Part shown: in pieces, positions 24,283 through 30,496 of the stretch
Numbering within the stretch: position 1 is the first letter of the stretch
Layout: every line of letters begins with the position of its first letter
Source: a virus
Length of the DNA: 36,633 nt
Strand: one strand, 5' to 3'
IMG/VR virus record: IMGVR_UViG_3300037322_000390
Location: 1-36,633 of that record
Translations under genes and position numbers: made by a program
The notes under the pieces: generated by a model
What the model was told of the DNA's origin: nothing
Database searches by the model: none
The model's input: the letters and a program-made list of their open reading frames with translations, nothing else

Positions 24283-25401
24283 TTAAAGGTCGCCGTTCTC
24301 GATTTTTTTACAAATCTTGTTGGCTCTAATGAATGACACACCGAGATCAATAACTAAATCTCTACGTAGAGCGTCAACGGACTGAACAATCGCTTCTTGA
24401 TATACGCTATGATACGTGCATATTAACAAATCTATGGCTTTTAGCGCTTTTTTATCAATGTCCCATTGATTTTTTCCTCTAATTGCAGCCGTCATTATTT
24501 GCGATTGAGAGTAACAGTCGTAAATCCTGCGGAAAATGCCAATCGTATATCGAGCGTGATCTAAATCATAAATCAGTTGGTCTTTAGTGAAATACTGGGC
24601 CCTGTTTACGTCAAAACTGCATTTAAAATCATCAATTTCCTCTTGAGAAGCCCCACTAGCAATTAAATCATTTAACTGTATCTCTTTACGATCTAGCCAA
24701 TCCTCAATTTCCTCTTTTTCCATTGGGACTAATCTATTGCGATCGTGCGGAGAAAAAACAGGGAATAACGGTATCCGTCCAGAAATCGGGCATTTATATT
24801 GTTTTGCAACGCTTTTGCTATTTTTTGGCAAATCGTCTATATATGTGTCAATAAATTTGCTGAAAACAGAGTACGTTTCTTCCGTCATTGAATTTCTAAA
24901 ATCACTGTATGTGGGTAAATCTCTGACATAGAAATTCACCACATCTTTATCGTGAAAATAACCCTGCTTAGCACAATACACAGCTCCGATTGATCCGCCA
25001 ATAACAGCGCCAACGCTTGCGCCCCCAACTACTCCGGCAGTCGTCCCAACACATGGGCACGCAATCGTCCCGCCAATAGCTCCTACACCTCCACCAATAA
25101 TTCCACCAACGCCTATACCCAGGCCGATAGATTGCATGATAACGGAAGCATTCATCTTTAAACAGTTAAAAATAACAATGGCTTTTTCATTAATTTCTAG
25201 AGCGTTATAAATTGTATCATCCGAGTATTTTGCCTCAATTTTTCTAATTTTTGCGGGCACATGCACAGCTAAATTATCTCTAAATACCGCTAAAAGCGCA
25301 TCTCTCTCGTAAGCCTTTTGGGGGTCATGCATAACATCGTGCATGTCTAGATCTAGTTTTATATGTGCTGGATGCACATCAATGTGTAGCGGGATCATCA
25401 T
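24283..25401 (-). CDS. U-box-like protein with glycine-zipper membrane segment (candidate effector)
   Basis: A 372-residue protein. Residues 92-142 are an unbroken Gly/Ala/Val/Ile glycine-zipper (IGLGIGVGGIIGGGVGAIGG is the start), as in membrane-inserting effectors. Residues 202-238 (YKCPISGRIPLFPVF...MEKEEIEDWLDRK) match the U-box/RING-like pattern C-P-I-x-G...P...I-x-x-W-L, which in eukaryote-associated bacteria marks ubiquitin ligases; zinc-binding cysteines are not needed in U-boxes. The C-terminal 120 residues are helical. It has its own regulated promoter (25828-25856) and a membrane partner gene, so it looks like lysogenic cargo acting on the eukaryotic host of the bacterium. The U-box call is by eye, so medium confidence. 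Confidence 0.55.
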   Translation of the reverse strand: MMIPLHIDVHPAHIKLDLDMHDVMHDPQKAYERDALLAVFRDNLAVHVPAKIRKIEAKYSDDTIYNALEINEKAIVIFNCLKMNASVIMQSIGLGIGVGGIIGGGVGAIGGTIACPCVGTTAGVVGGASVGAVIGGSIGAVYCAKQGYFHDKDVVNFYVRDLPTYSDFRNSMTEETYSVFSKFIDTYIDDLPKNSKSVAKQYKCPISGRIPLFPVFSPHDRNRLVPMEKEEIEDWLDRKEIQLNDLIASGASQEEIDDFKCSFDVNRAQYFTKDQLIYDLDHARYTIGIFRRIYDCYSQSQIMTAAIRGKNQWDIDKKALKAIDLLICTYHSVYQEAIVQSVDALRRDLVIDLGVSFIRANKICKKIENGDL

Positions 25402-25678
25402 TTGCTCTTTGTGATAGGTGGAAAAATGCTATTGACGCAAACGCTACTAATGTAACCGTTTGTATAATTTGTGTTTTTTTTTCTTTGAAAAACCATTTAA
25501 TTTCAAAAAGGGCAATTATTAAACTAACTTCTTGCTGAATAGACAGATCGGGGAAAATAAAGCGTGCAAATTTTACAGTTTTAGAGATTGTAAAAATCGA
25601 AGAGCTTTTCTCGGTTTTTGGTTTGTAAAACTGATAATGTAGGGGTTGCTTTGTTTGTGTTGGTTGCGTGGGTTGCAT
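25379..25678 (-). CDS. Small membrane protein paired with the U-box gene
   Basis: A 99-residue protein. GAGG lies five bases before ATG 25678; an upstream start at 25726 would add 16 residues. The N-terminus is Gln/Thr/Pro-rich (MQPTQPTQTKQPLHY). Residues about 48-64 are moderately hydrophobic and about 74-92 (IIQTVTLVAFASIAFFHL) form a clear membrane helix near the C-terminus. It overlaps the U-box gene by 23 bases, so both are made together. It could be a tail-anchored partner or chaperone. Confidence 0.55.
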   Translation of the reverse strand: MQPTQPTQTKQPLHYQFYKPKTEKSSSIFTISKTVKFARFIFPDLSIQQEVSLIIALFEIKWFFKEKKTQIIQTVTLVAFASIAFFHLSQRANDDPATH

Positions 25679-25757
25679 GTTGCCTCGTTTTAACGTGTTC
25701 CCGGATTGTCTTGCAGTAAAAGCCAATATGCCAAGCGCTCAAATTTATTTCAAGAGA

Positions 25758-25777
25758 TTTTGAAAATATTTTCAAAA
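25758..25777. promoter_or_regulatory. 20-bp perfect palindrome in the leader of the U-box operon
   Basis: TTTTGAAAATATTTTCAAAA is its own reverse complement. It lies about 50 bases downstream of the minus-strand promoter at 25828-25856 and 80 bases upstream of ATG 25678. A dimeric repressor site or a cruciform element is possible. Minus-strand RNA would form an A/U-rich hairpin. Confidence 0.5.
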
Positions 25778-25827
25778 AAAACCCACCTCACAGATAACTC
25801 AGAGAGACAACTAAAGAATTGTATACT

Positions 25828-25856
25828 ATTTTATCTGTGTTAGATTAACTTCACAA
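25828..25856 (-). promoter_or_regulatory. Promoter of the U-box operon
   Basis: On the minus strand: -35 TTGTGA (25851-25856), 17-base spacer, -10 TAAAAT (25828-25833). The -35 is inside the dyad CACAAG-G-CTTGTG (25852-25864), which runs into a second perfect palindrome TGTGAGCTCACA (25861-25872). A repressor bound there would block the promoter. Confidence 0.55.
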
Positions 25857-25916
25857 GGCTTGTGAGCTCACATGAAAAAACGATGGTGTGAAAAATTCTG
25901 CTCCAACACCCCATCA

Positions 25917-26084
25917 TTACAGTGTTGTTTTTTTTGGCATTTTTTTAATTTCACGATGCGCTTTTGTGTCGACATGCGTACCAAGCCCAAACTTTCCATA
26001 ATCATCCCCTCGTGTATCTCTGGCCATGTAAAAAAAATCACATTTTTCCAAATTAATCACATCATTTTTATTCTTAACGTACAT
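25917..26084 (-). CDS. Hypothetical small protein
   Basis: A 55-residue basic protein. I prefer ATG 26084, with AAAGG eight bases upstream and a 14-base gap after the previous gene; a GTG at 26144 would overlap that gene. Sequence features: NKNDVINLEKCDFFYMARDT, then GDDYGKFGLGTHVD. Not recognised. It closes the row of small minus-strand genes. An overlapping plus-strand frame (25872-26123) looks like its shadow. Confidence 0.45.
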   Translation of the reverse strand: MYVKNKNDVINLEKCDFFYMARDTRGDDYGKFGLGTHVDTKAHREIKKMPKKTTL

Positions 26085-26098
26085 TGCGGGCCTTTGGT

Positions 26099-26326
26099 CT
26101 ATTTCGGATTTGATCTTTTTTGACTTTTTTCGTGCTTGTCCCACAGAGAGGCAGCGAATTTCAAAAAATCTTCTTTTGAGTAGGCATTAGATGCGATGTG
26201 GATAACCCGGGGAAGACACGCAGAGAAAAATACGTGCTCGTGATAGTGCTCAAAGATAACATCTAAAACGTTTCTCATCTTCATGATCATTGCCATATCG
26301 TCGGCTTTATCACTTTCTTTCTTCAT
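26099..26326 (-). CDS. Small helical accessory protein (family member)
   Basis: A 75-residue helical protein. ATG 26326 is preceded by GGGGAG and lies inside the end of the upstream gene (17-base overlap). Alignment by eye with the 26310-26531 product: VLDVIFEHYHEHVFFSACLP / QFDQIFFSISNPEEVSFLCN and FLKFAASLWD / LVEYIEYIWD. So the two are paralogs. No enzymatic motif. Likely a small adaptor or anti-host protein. Confidence 0.55.
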   Translation of the reverse strand: MKKESDKADDMAMIMKMRNVLDVIFEHYHEHVFFSACLPRVIHIASNAYSKEDFLKFAASLWDKHEKSQKRSNPK

Positions 26327-26531
26327 CGCACTCCCCACATTCATGATCATCAAACGCATCCCAAATATATTCTATATATTCAACAAGGTGCTTTTTACAT
26401 ATAAGCTTTCTTGATACCTGCACAAGCCGATTACACAAAAAGGAGACCTCTTCAGGGTTAGAGATGGAGAAAAATATTTGATCAAATTGCTCTTGAAACT
26501 TGTAGTACCTTTGCTTTAAATCGTCGTCCAT
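26310..26531 (-). CDS. Small helical accessory protein (family member)
   Basis: A 73-residue protein. The start at 26531 has AGGGAG five bases upstream, so longer versions (26549, 26570) are not needed. Helices KFQEQFDQIFFSISNPEEVS and RLVQVSRKLICKKHLVEYIE, with an acidic, Cys-containing tail HECGECDEERK. Paralog of the next gene; both have an internal V-S/H-I-A-S-type helix and an I/L-W-D ending. Function unknown. Confidence 0.55.
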   Translation of the reverse strand: MDDDLKQRYYKFQEQFDQIFFSISNPEEVSFLCNRLVQVSRKLICKKHLVEYIEYIWDAFDDHECGECDEERK

Positions 26532-26645
26532 GCGCTCCCTACATTTCATAAAATTACCAACATACCACACAACATTTTTTTTGAATATGTATTTTCAGAA
26601 TTGCAGGAAATTCCCACCATCCCGTATCGTCCAAGAAAAAACCCA

Positions 26646-26831
26646 ATGGAAAACATGAACACTGAAACCACCCACATCAACAGAATCCCCATTTATTACG
26701 GTCAAGAATGTGACGAATCGTCTTCAGAAGATTGTTGTGAATGTTGGATCATCGAAGATTTGACGGCTTTCTTGGTGCAAAGATACATAGAATACCGCGA
26801 TAACCAGCCATCGGCAAACAGAGACCATTAA
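26646..26831 (+). CDS. Possible small acidic, Cys-rich protein
   Basis: A 61-residue open frame in the only plus-strand gap between the small minus-strand genes. The sequence looks protein-like (INRIPIYYGQECDESSSEDC, then WIIEDLTAFLVQRYIEYRDN), with a Cys/Glu-rich patch and an amphipathic helix. No good ribosome binding site is visible and a TTG at 26601 is an alternative start. It may be non-coding. Confidence 0.35.
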   Translation: MENMNTETTHINRIPIYYGQECDESSSEDCCECWIIEDLTAFLVQRYIEYRDNQPSANRDH

Positions 26832-26894
26832 GGCATTTCATTTATCATCTTTTCCCAACCGCATCGTCTTCCATATCCAATTTAACCCCCTATA

Positions 26895-27155
26895 TTATTT
26901 CTTAGGCTTTACCGTCTTTGCCACCTCTTCTAAATGCATCATAAATTTACGGACATTCTCTTCCATGTTCGGCCCAGCAAAAAGAAAAGAACACGTCACA
27001 TGAAAAAAACCACTGAAAACAATGTCTTGGATCACAGGCAATGGGTACTTAGGCTCAAGTCGATCCACAACACTGAAAACCTCATTCAACACCCGTCCCG
27101 AAATCTCAACCGCATACCCCTTTTTCTCAGGGTCATCATGATCATAATACGACAT
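26895..27155 (-). CDS. Small helical accessory protein (family member)
   Basis: An 86-residue protein. GGAGGG stands before ATG 27155, in a leader (TGGAGGGATGATATG) very like that of its upstream paralog (TGGAGGGTGATATG). It aligns over its length with the frameshift-joined product of 27172-27434: SVVDRLEPKYPLPVIQDIVF / MFELEGKCSPHVARDLILSG, the shared SG turn, and LEE..AKTV / EEWAKVADTV at the end. Helical, no motif, ends VKPKK. Probably arose by gene duplication. Confidence 0.6.
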   Translation of the reverse strand: MSYYDHDDPEKKGYAVEISGRVLNEVFSVVDRLEPKYPLPVIQDIVFSGFFHVTCSFLFAGPNMEENVRKFMMHLEEVAKTVKPKK

Positions 27156-27171
27156 ATCATCCCTCCAAAAA

Positions 27172-27434
27172 TCAATCGCGGTTTAAAACAGTGTCTGCCA
27201 CTTTTGCCCATTCCTCGGCATTATCTTCTAGGTACTTGGAAAAAAACGCAGCGCTTCCAAGCTATTACCCACAGAGAACACCGCAGAAAAAATAATAGGA
27301 ATCAACCCACTAAGGATAAGATCCCGGGCAACATGGGGTGAACACTTCCCTTCCAACTCAAACATAAAAGCCCTAACCATATCACACAAATCTCTCGACA
27401 ACTTTTCTGACAACAACATCAACTCAGGATCCAT
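27172..27434 (-). CDS. Small helical protein requiring a -1 frameshift (or broken by one)
   Basis: Starting at ATG 27434 (GGAGGG four bases upstream) the frame ends at 27228 after ...SLEALRFFPST. On the coding strand the stretch CGT TTT TTT CC contains T7 (27240-27246). A -1 shift there continues as SKYLEDNAEEWAKVADTVLN and stops at 27172, giving about 87 residues, the length of its paralog at 26895-27155, and matching that paralog's C-terminus. T TTT TTT is a classic slippery heptamer, so programmed -1 frameshifting is possible. A one-base loss in a T8 run, in nature or in sequencing, is the alternative. The next gene begins 16 bases after the shifted stop, so the long form fits the operon. 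Confidence 0.6.
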
Positions 27435-27469
27435 ATCACCCTCCAAATGCATAATCTCACCAAGAATAA

Positions 27470-27491
27470 ACACACACTCCTCTTCACAACA
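27470..27491. repeat. 22-base dispersed repeat, copy 1
   Basis: The sequence starting ACACACACTCCTCTTC and ending ACAACA recurs exactly at 27667-27688, 197 bases on. Copy 1 lies in the leader of the frameshifted small-protein gene, copy 2 further upstream. Such a pair could result from duplication of an upstream control region or serve as paired binding sites. Confidence 0.6.
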
Positions 27492-27634
27492 ACAAAATTC
27501 AAGACTACACAAAATCAAAGTATCACTGTACAATCAACAGTATCCCATCCAAGGATACATTTGGCACAAATTACAAGTTTGTGTTGCCAACCAGCGTCTT
27601 TTGTGCGAGTTCGGCTTTCCGGCTCCCCTTTTCT

Positions 27635-27678
27635 TTTAACACCAACACACACTCCTTTTAACACCAACACACACTCCT
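27635..27678. repeat. 22-bp tandem repeat, two copies
   Basis: Two adjacent copies of a 22-base unit beginning TTTAACACCAACACAC and ending TCCT (27635-27656, 27657-27678). The second copy runs on into the dispersed repeat at 27667-27688. It lies upstream of the leftward small-protein operon and could hold its control sites. Confidence 0.65.
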
Positions 27679-28000
27679 CTTCACAACATCAAACACACCT
27701 CTAAAAAATCCGGAAATTTTTTTTGCACAGAGAAAACTCCCAAAAACAAGCGGAAATTTTTTCCCAAAACATAGGTTAATGTGGGGGTGGTGATGGGATA
27801 ATTATTTAAAGTAACCGGTACCGCTTAAGGGTTCGCCTTGGACCGCTTTCAAACCACGCCGGCCGGTTGGGTTCGGTGTGACGCGGGCGGGTGTCAACTA
27901 AAGATTTTACTTGTCACTTACTGGAAGAGGGAGGGCAGGGGGTGGTCGGACCGGTCGGGTCGATGCCGTCTTGTGTATAAGTAGCATTATAAACAACTTT

Positions 28001-28044
28001 GGTGCATGTCTGACCCGTCGTGTGGTGCATGCCTGATGTGTGCA
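28001..28044. repeat. Direct repeats next to terS (pac/operator candidate)
   Basis: GGTGCATGTCTGA (28001-28013) and GGTGCATGCCTGA (28024-28036) differ at one base and are 23 bases apart, about two helical turns. A partial third copy TGTGCAT follows at 28038-28044. The spacing suits a protein binding on one face of the DNA. The repeats lie just past the end of the TerS-like gene, where packaging sites are common. Confidence 0.55.
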
Positions 28045-28057
28045 TTCTTTATTTGAA

Positions 28058-28480
28058 CTAGTGTGAAGTGTTGGCTTTGTCGCTATCTTTTTTGATTATA
28101 TACTCGAAAGCAGCGCTGGCTATGTCCTTGGCCATGTTCTTGCCTTCGTCTTGATCGTAGCCCCTATGTCGGGCCTGAGTCTTCAGCAAAAAGCATCTTA
28201 GGCCAGTATCACGACGGTTAATTGCATCGTCCCAACAGCTTTTTTCAAGCTTATCGATTATTCGTTCTCTTGCGTCAGATAAACATTCTTTTAATTCATC
28301 GTCACGATCACAGAATCTTCTAACGACACCTCTACTGGATCCAATAGCATCTGCAATATGAGATAGGTTACCATGGCTTTCTATAATCAATTTTTTAATT
28401 ACATCCTTGTTTAGTGGGATACCCGCGTGTGGTCTTTTTGATTTTTCGCCGATTTTCGTTTTTGGATCTGGAAAGCCCAT
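28058..28480 (-). CDS. terS: Terminase small subunit-like HTH protein
   Basis: A 140-residue protein with the usual TerS layout: a basic N-terminus, a helix-turn-helix at about 27-56 (IIESHGNLSHIADAIGSSRG, VVRRFCDRDDELKE), then LSDARERIIDKLEKSCWDDA and the conserved-type RCFLLKTQARHRGYDQ. Such proteins bind the packaging site and guide TerL. It is 4.2 kb upstream of terL, not adjacent as usual. The GC-rich repeat region at its 3' side could be the target. A regulatory HTH protein is the alternative. Confidence 0.65.
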   Translation of the reverse strand: MGFPDPKTKIGEKSKRPHAGIPLNKDVIKKLIIESHGNLSHIADAIGSSRGVVRRFCDRDDELKECLSDARERIIDKLEKSCWDDAINRRDTGLRCFLLKTQARHRGYDQDEGKNMAKDIASAAFEYIIKKDSDKANTSH

Positions 28481-28846
28481 AATCTTTTCTTTTGTGTGTG
28501 TTGTGTGTTAGGCTTGGTCACGCTGTTTCTGTTGCTGGAGATTCAGAGATTCAGATTCACTGGCTCTTTTCCGGGCCGGTGATTCATGTGGCCTCTGATC
28601 TTGCAGATAGCTTGGCACTTACGTGCGTGATCAAGTCTGATTATCCTGATCCTACAACATTATCACAATTCTTTTCAAGAAAATATTTAACATTGCTGTT
28701 TTTTTGGGCTGTGACACGCTTGTGCACCGCTTTTCATTTTTTTGTCCTAATCCTGTGTTGTGATGGATTACTCAAATAATGATTTAAGTGGAGCTGTTAG
28801 CGCGGTTTTGCTTAGTGCTGGATTTTCTTTTTCATTTTTGCCTCCT

Positions 28847-28891
28847 GGTATTTCTGGTATTTCTGGTATTTCTGGTATTTCTGGTATTCCT
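28847..28891. repeat. Nonamer tandem repeat
   Basis: Four exact copies of GGTATTTCT and a fifth ending CCT. It leads directly into the TTCTGC/TTACTGC microsatellite. If translated it would read G-I-S repeats, but no gene start supports this. Confidence 0.8.
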
Positions 28892-29103
28892 TCTGCTTCT
28901 GCTTCTGCTTCTGCTTCTGCTTACTGCTTACTGCTTACTGCTTACTGCTTACTGCTTACTGCTTCTTGCTTACTGCTTCTGCTTCTTGCTTACTGCTTCT
29001 GCTTCTGCTTCTTGCTTACTGCTTCTGCTTCTTGCTTACTGCTTCTGCTTCTGCTTCTTGCTTCTTGCTTACTGCTTACTGCTTACTGCTTACTGCTTAC
29101 TGC
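28891..29103. repeat. Mosaic microsatellite of 6- and 7-base units
   Basis: Made only of three related units: B = TTCTGC, A = TTACTGC, C = TTCTTGC. Order: B5, A6, C, A, B, C, A, B2, C, A, B, C, A, B2, C2, A5. The blocks C-A-B and C-A-B-B recur, so it grew by unequal exchange or slippage of larger blocks. It stays open in all three forward frames for much of its length, though this follows from the base composition. The copy number is likely to vary between isolates. Confidence 0.85.
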
Positions 29104-29283
29104 CGGGGCGGGTCACCTGTCACTCGCTCTAGCTGCTATATGACCTAATGATATCACACGCGATCTATTATCGCAAGTCTTTTGATTGATCTTTTGCGTT
29201 ATTTTTTCTGCGATCGTTTTTCCATCTTTTTTTGTGTTGTAAGTTCTTGTTTTTCAGCGACTTACGCCTTTTTTTTGCTTTTT

Positions 29284-29303
29284 GTGCACACAATGTGTTG
29301 CAC
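29284..29303. promoter_or_regulatory. Imperfect dyad over the -35 region
   Basis: GTGCA-N10-TGCAC, with further CACA/TGTG complementarity inside. It overlaps the -35 box TTGCAC (29298-29303). It may be a second operator of the rightward promoter. Confidence 0.4.
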
Positions 29304-29326
29304 ATAATGTCATGACATGCTATATT
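29298..29326 (+). promoter_or_regulatory. Strong rightward promoter with palindromic operator in the spacer
   Basis: -35 TTGCAC (29298-29303), exact 17-base spacer, -10 TATATT (29321-29326). The spacer contains the perfect 12-base palindrome ATGTCATGACAT (29307-29318), a typical repressor site. It should drive the operon from 29443 to 33528. The leader has hairpins TAGCA-GCAAG-TGCTA (from 29334) and CGTGAG/CTCACG. The XRE protein at 31461-31664 is a candidate autoregulator. Confidence 0.65.
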
Positions 29327-29442
29327 AATGTTATAGCAGCAAGTGCTACTGATTACGTGAGTCTAGCGATAACGCAATGACGCTCACGGAAAAGCAAGCC
29401 AGCTGCTAAGACAAGACTACAAGACAACAAAACAAGGACAAC

Positions 29443-29760
29443 ATGAACAAAGAGCAAGCAACACAACAGCTGGCGGCGGCTTATTACGCTCAAGAAGATC
29501 AGATCAAGCAATTGCAAAAAGATTGCGATCGATACAAAAAAAGTTTAGAAGAAGCTCATGAGTTTTATTCTAAAAAGCCACTCGATGGATTATATAAAGA
29601 AATGATTGAAATAACTTCTTTGTTGCCGGCGTGGTATAAAGCTGAAATTCAAGCGATTGAAGACGTGGCTAGCAGATATAACAAAAGAATGAATGAATAT
29701 TCTGATGAAATTTATCGACTAGCGGTTTTAATCAGAATGATAGAAAAACAAAACGCTTAA
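29443..29760 (+). CDS. Coiled-coil protein, first gene of the rightward operon
   Basis: A 105-residue, fully helical protein (NKEQATQQLAAAYYAQEDQI with heptads to about residue 40, then a second helix pair around LPAWYKAEIQAIEDVASRYN). ATG 29443 follows a purine-rich AAGGA-like leader. Not recognised. As the first product of an apparently repressed operon it might be an early regulator or a host-takeover protein. Confidence 0.6.
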   Translation: MNKEQATQQLAAAYYAQEDQIKQLQKDCDRYKKSLEEAHEFYSKKPLDGLYKEMIEITSLLPAWYKAEIQAIEDVASRYNKRMNEYSDEIYRLAVLIRMIEKQNA

Positions 29761-29768
29761 GTCCTTAC

Positions 29769-29793
29769 CCCGCCCCAGAAAAATCGGGGGCGG
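29769..29793 (+). terminator. GC-rich hairpin, possible attenuator
   Basis: CCGCCCC pairs with GGGGCGG around an A-rich loop directly after the 29443-29760 gene. No T-run follows, so it would pause or protect RNA more than terminate. It could make the first gene more abundant than the rest of the operon. Confidence 0.4.
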
Positions 29794-29828
29794 TGATCAG
29801 AACTTAAACAAAACAAAAGATGGGCAAA

Positions 29829-30005
29829 ATGAAAACGTATAGTGAAATTAGGCAAGAAGTCTCAGATCAATTTTCTTGCATGACAGATTCAAGTCAATAC
29901 AAGTTTGATTTTGATTAATTAATTGAAACTGTGACAAGAGATCTTATAGGTGCTTTGCATAGCGGCGAAGAAGATCCCGATTGTTGGGAATTAGTCAAAA
30001 AGTAG
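29829..30005 (+). pseudogene. Small gene with in-frame TAA and a MITE at its 3' end
   Basis: Reading from ATG 29829 (or 29820): MKTYSEIRQEVSDQFSCMTD...YKFDFD, then TAA (29916-29918), then in the same frame LIETVTRDLIGALHSGEEDP..WELVKK and TAG. Both halves have normal protein composition, so this is one gene with a nonsense codon. The final codons are also altered: without the 163-bp insertion at 30005 the frame would end ...LVKKYEI. About 61 residues originally. Readthrough of TAA is possible but unsupported. Confidence 0.55.
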
Positions 30006-30175
30006 GCATGGTTCAAATGAGGGTAACAGCCAAAGGGCATGGATTATCAGGGGTGAAATTGAAGGAATCGCGACGAGAGCATAGTTTTAGCTATGGTTGA
30101 GGAGCGAAGCCTTCAAGATTGCTACTCATAATGTGTGACCCGATGTTATCCTCTTTTGAACCATGCCAAAAAGTA
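29997..30175. repeat. 8-bp target-site duplication AAAAAGTA
   Basis: AAAAAGTA occurs at 29997-30004 and again at 30168-30175, exactly touching both ends of the 163-bp element. Removing the element and one copy restores the reading frame end of the interrupted small gene. Eight-base duplications are typical of several IS families, including IS6, ISL3, IS256 and IS66. Confidence 0.8.
30005..30167. mobile_element. MITE, 163 bp, with 24-bp terminal inverted repeats
   Basis: Ends at 30005-30028 and 30144-30167 pair over 24 positions with one mismatch and one G-T; the outer part is GGCATGGTTCAAA. The flanking 8-bp duplication shows insertion by a transposase. No coding capacity, so it is a non-autonomous miniature element mobilised in trans. 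The internal 115 bases contain further short stems (TTGAAGG/CCTTCAA, CATAG/CTATG), so transcribed RNA would be highly folded. The parent transposase is not in this genome and may be in the host. Confidence 0.78.
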
Positions 30176-30217
30176 TGAAATTTAAGGGGTGGAAACCCCC
30201 TATCAAAAAGGAAAAAA

Positions 30218-30478
30218 ATGGAAAGATTCATCATTAAAAAAGAATTTACCGTTATTGGAACGTGTGCAATTTGGAGCAAGGACTGTGAGACGGCAATAAA
30301 ATTATCTGAAGATTTACCGGTAGAATCTTTTGAGACAAGCGTTCAAAGTGGGGTTTTTCTTGATATTTCAGAAAATCAAAATGATTATCACGCGAATTTA
30401 CCATGTTACATTTATCGAAAAGGAGGCATTGAAGAATTTTTCAGTTTTACGGCTGAAGAGCTTTTGAGAAAAAGCTAA
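30218..30478 (+). CDS. Hypothetical small protein
   Basis: An 86-residue protein with AAGGA before its ATG. The sequence MERFIIKKEFTVIGTCAIWS, then an acidic middle, then YIYRKGGIEEFFSFTAEELL suggests a small alpha/beta domain. Not recognised. Second intact gene of the rightward operon, immediately downstream of the MITE. A GGGG/CCCC hairpin (30185-30199) precedes it. Confidence 0.6.
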   Translation: MERFIIKKEFTVIGTCAIWSKDCETAIKLSEDLPVESFETSVQSGVFLDISENQNDYHANLPCYIYRKGGIEEFFSFTAEELLRKS

Positions 30479-30496
30479 AAAACGAAAAAAAACAAA

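Larger units (their letters stand above)
27435..28057. other. Non-coding region with repeats and GC-rich palindromes
   Basis: No gene with a credible start is visible. The left part (27460-27700) carries AC-rich repeats. The segment 27780-27975 is far more GC-rich than the rest, G-rich on the plus strand, and packed with short palindromes: ACCGGT 27814, GGTACC 27817, CTTAAG 27824, CCGGCCGG 27859 and GACCGGTC 27949. 28001-28044 has direct repeats. The terS-like gene begins on the other side. Candidate pac/cos or replication site. Confidence 0.55.
28481..29442. other. Non-coding control region between divergent operons
   Basis: About 960 bases between terS (leftward) and the rightward operon. 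Three overlapping open frames (28492-28779, 28760-29143, 28788-29132) exist only because of low complexity; none has a ribosome binding site. Contents in order: T/G-rich DNA, nonamer repeats (28847-28891), a hexamer/heptamer microsatellite (28891-29103), AT-rich DNA and the promoter at 29298-29326 with a hairpin-rich leader. Confidence 0.6.

Noticed and set aside
25872-26123. Plus-strand frame of 83 codons
   Set aside because: Antisense to a more credible minus-strand gene, Phe/Ile/Cys-rich like a shadow frame, and overlaps the promoter palindromes.
28492-29148. Four overlapping plus-strand frames across the microsatellite
   Set aside because: Open only because of the TTCTGC/TTACTGC composition. 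They encode Leu/Cys/Tyr low complexity in several frames and lack ribosome sites.
30005-30167. Structured non-coding RNA gene or riboswitch
   Set aside because: The long closing stem looked like one, but the exact 8-bp flanking duplication and the restored gene end show a transposed element.
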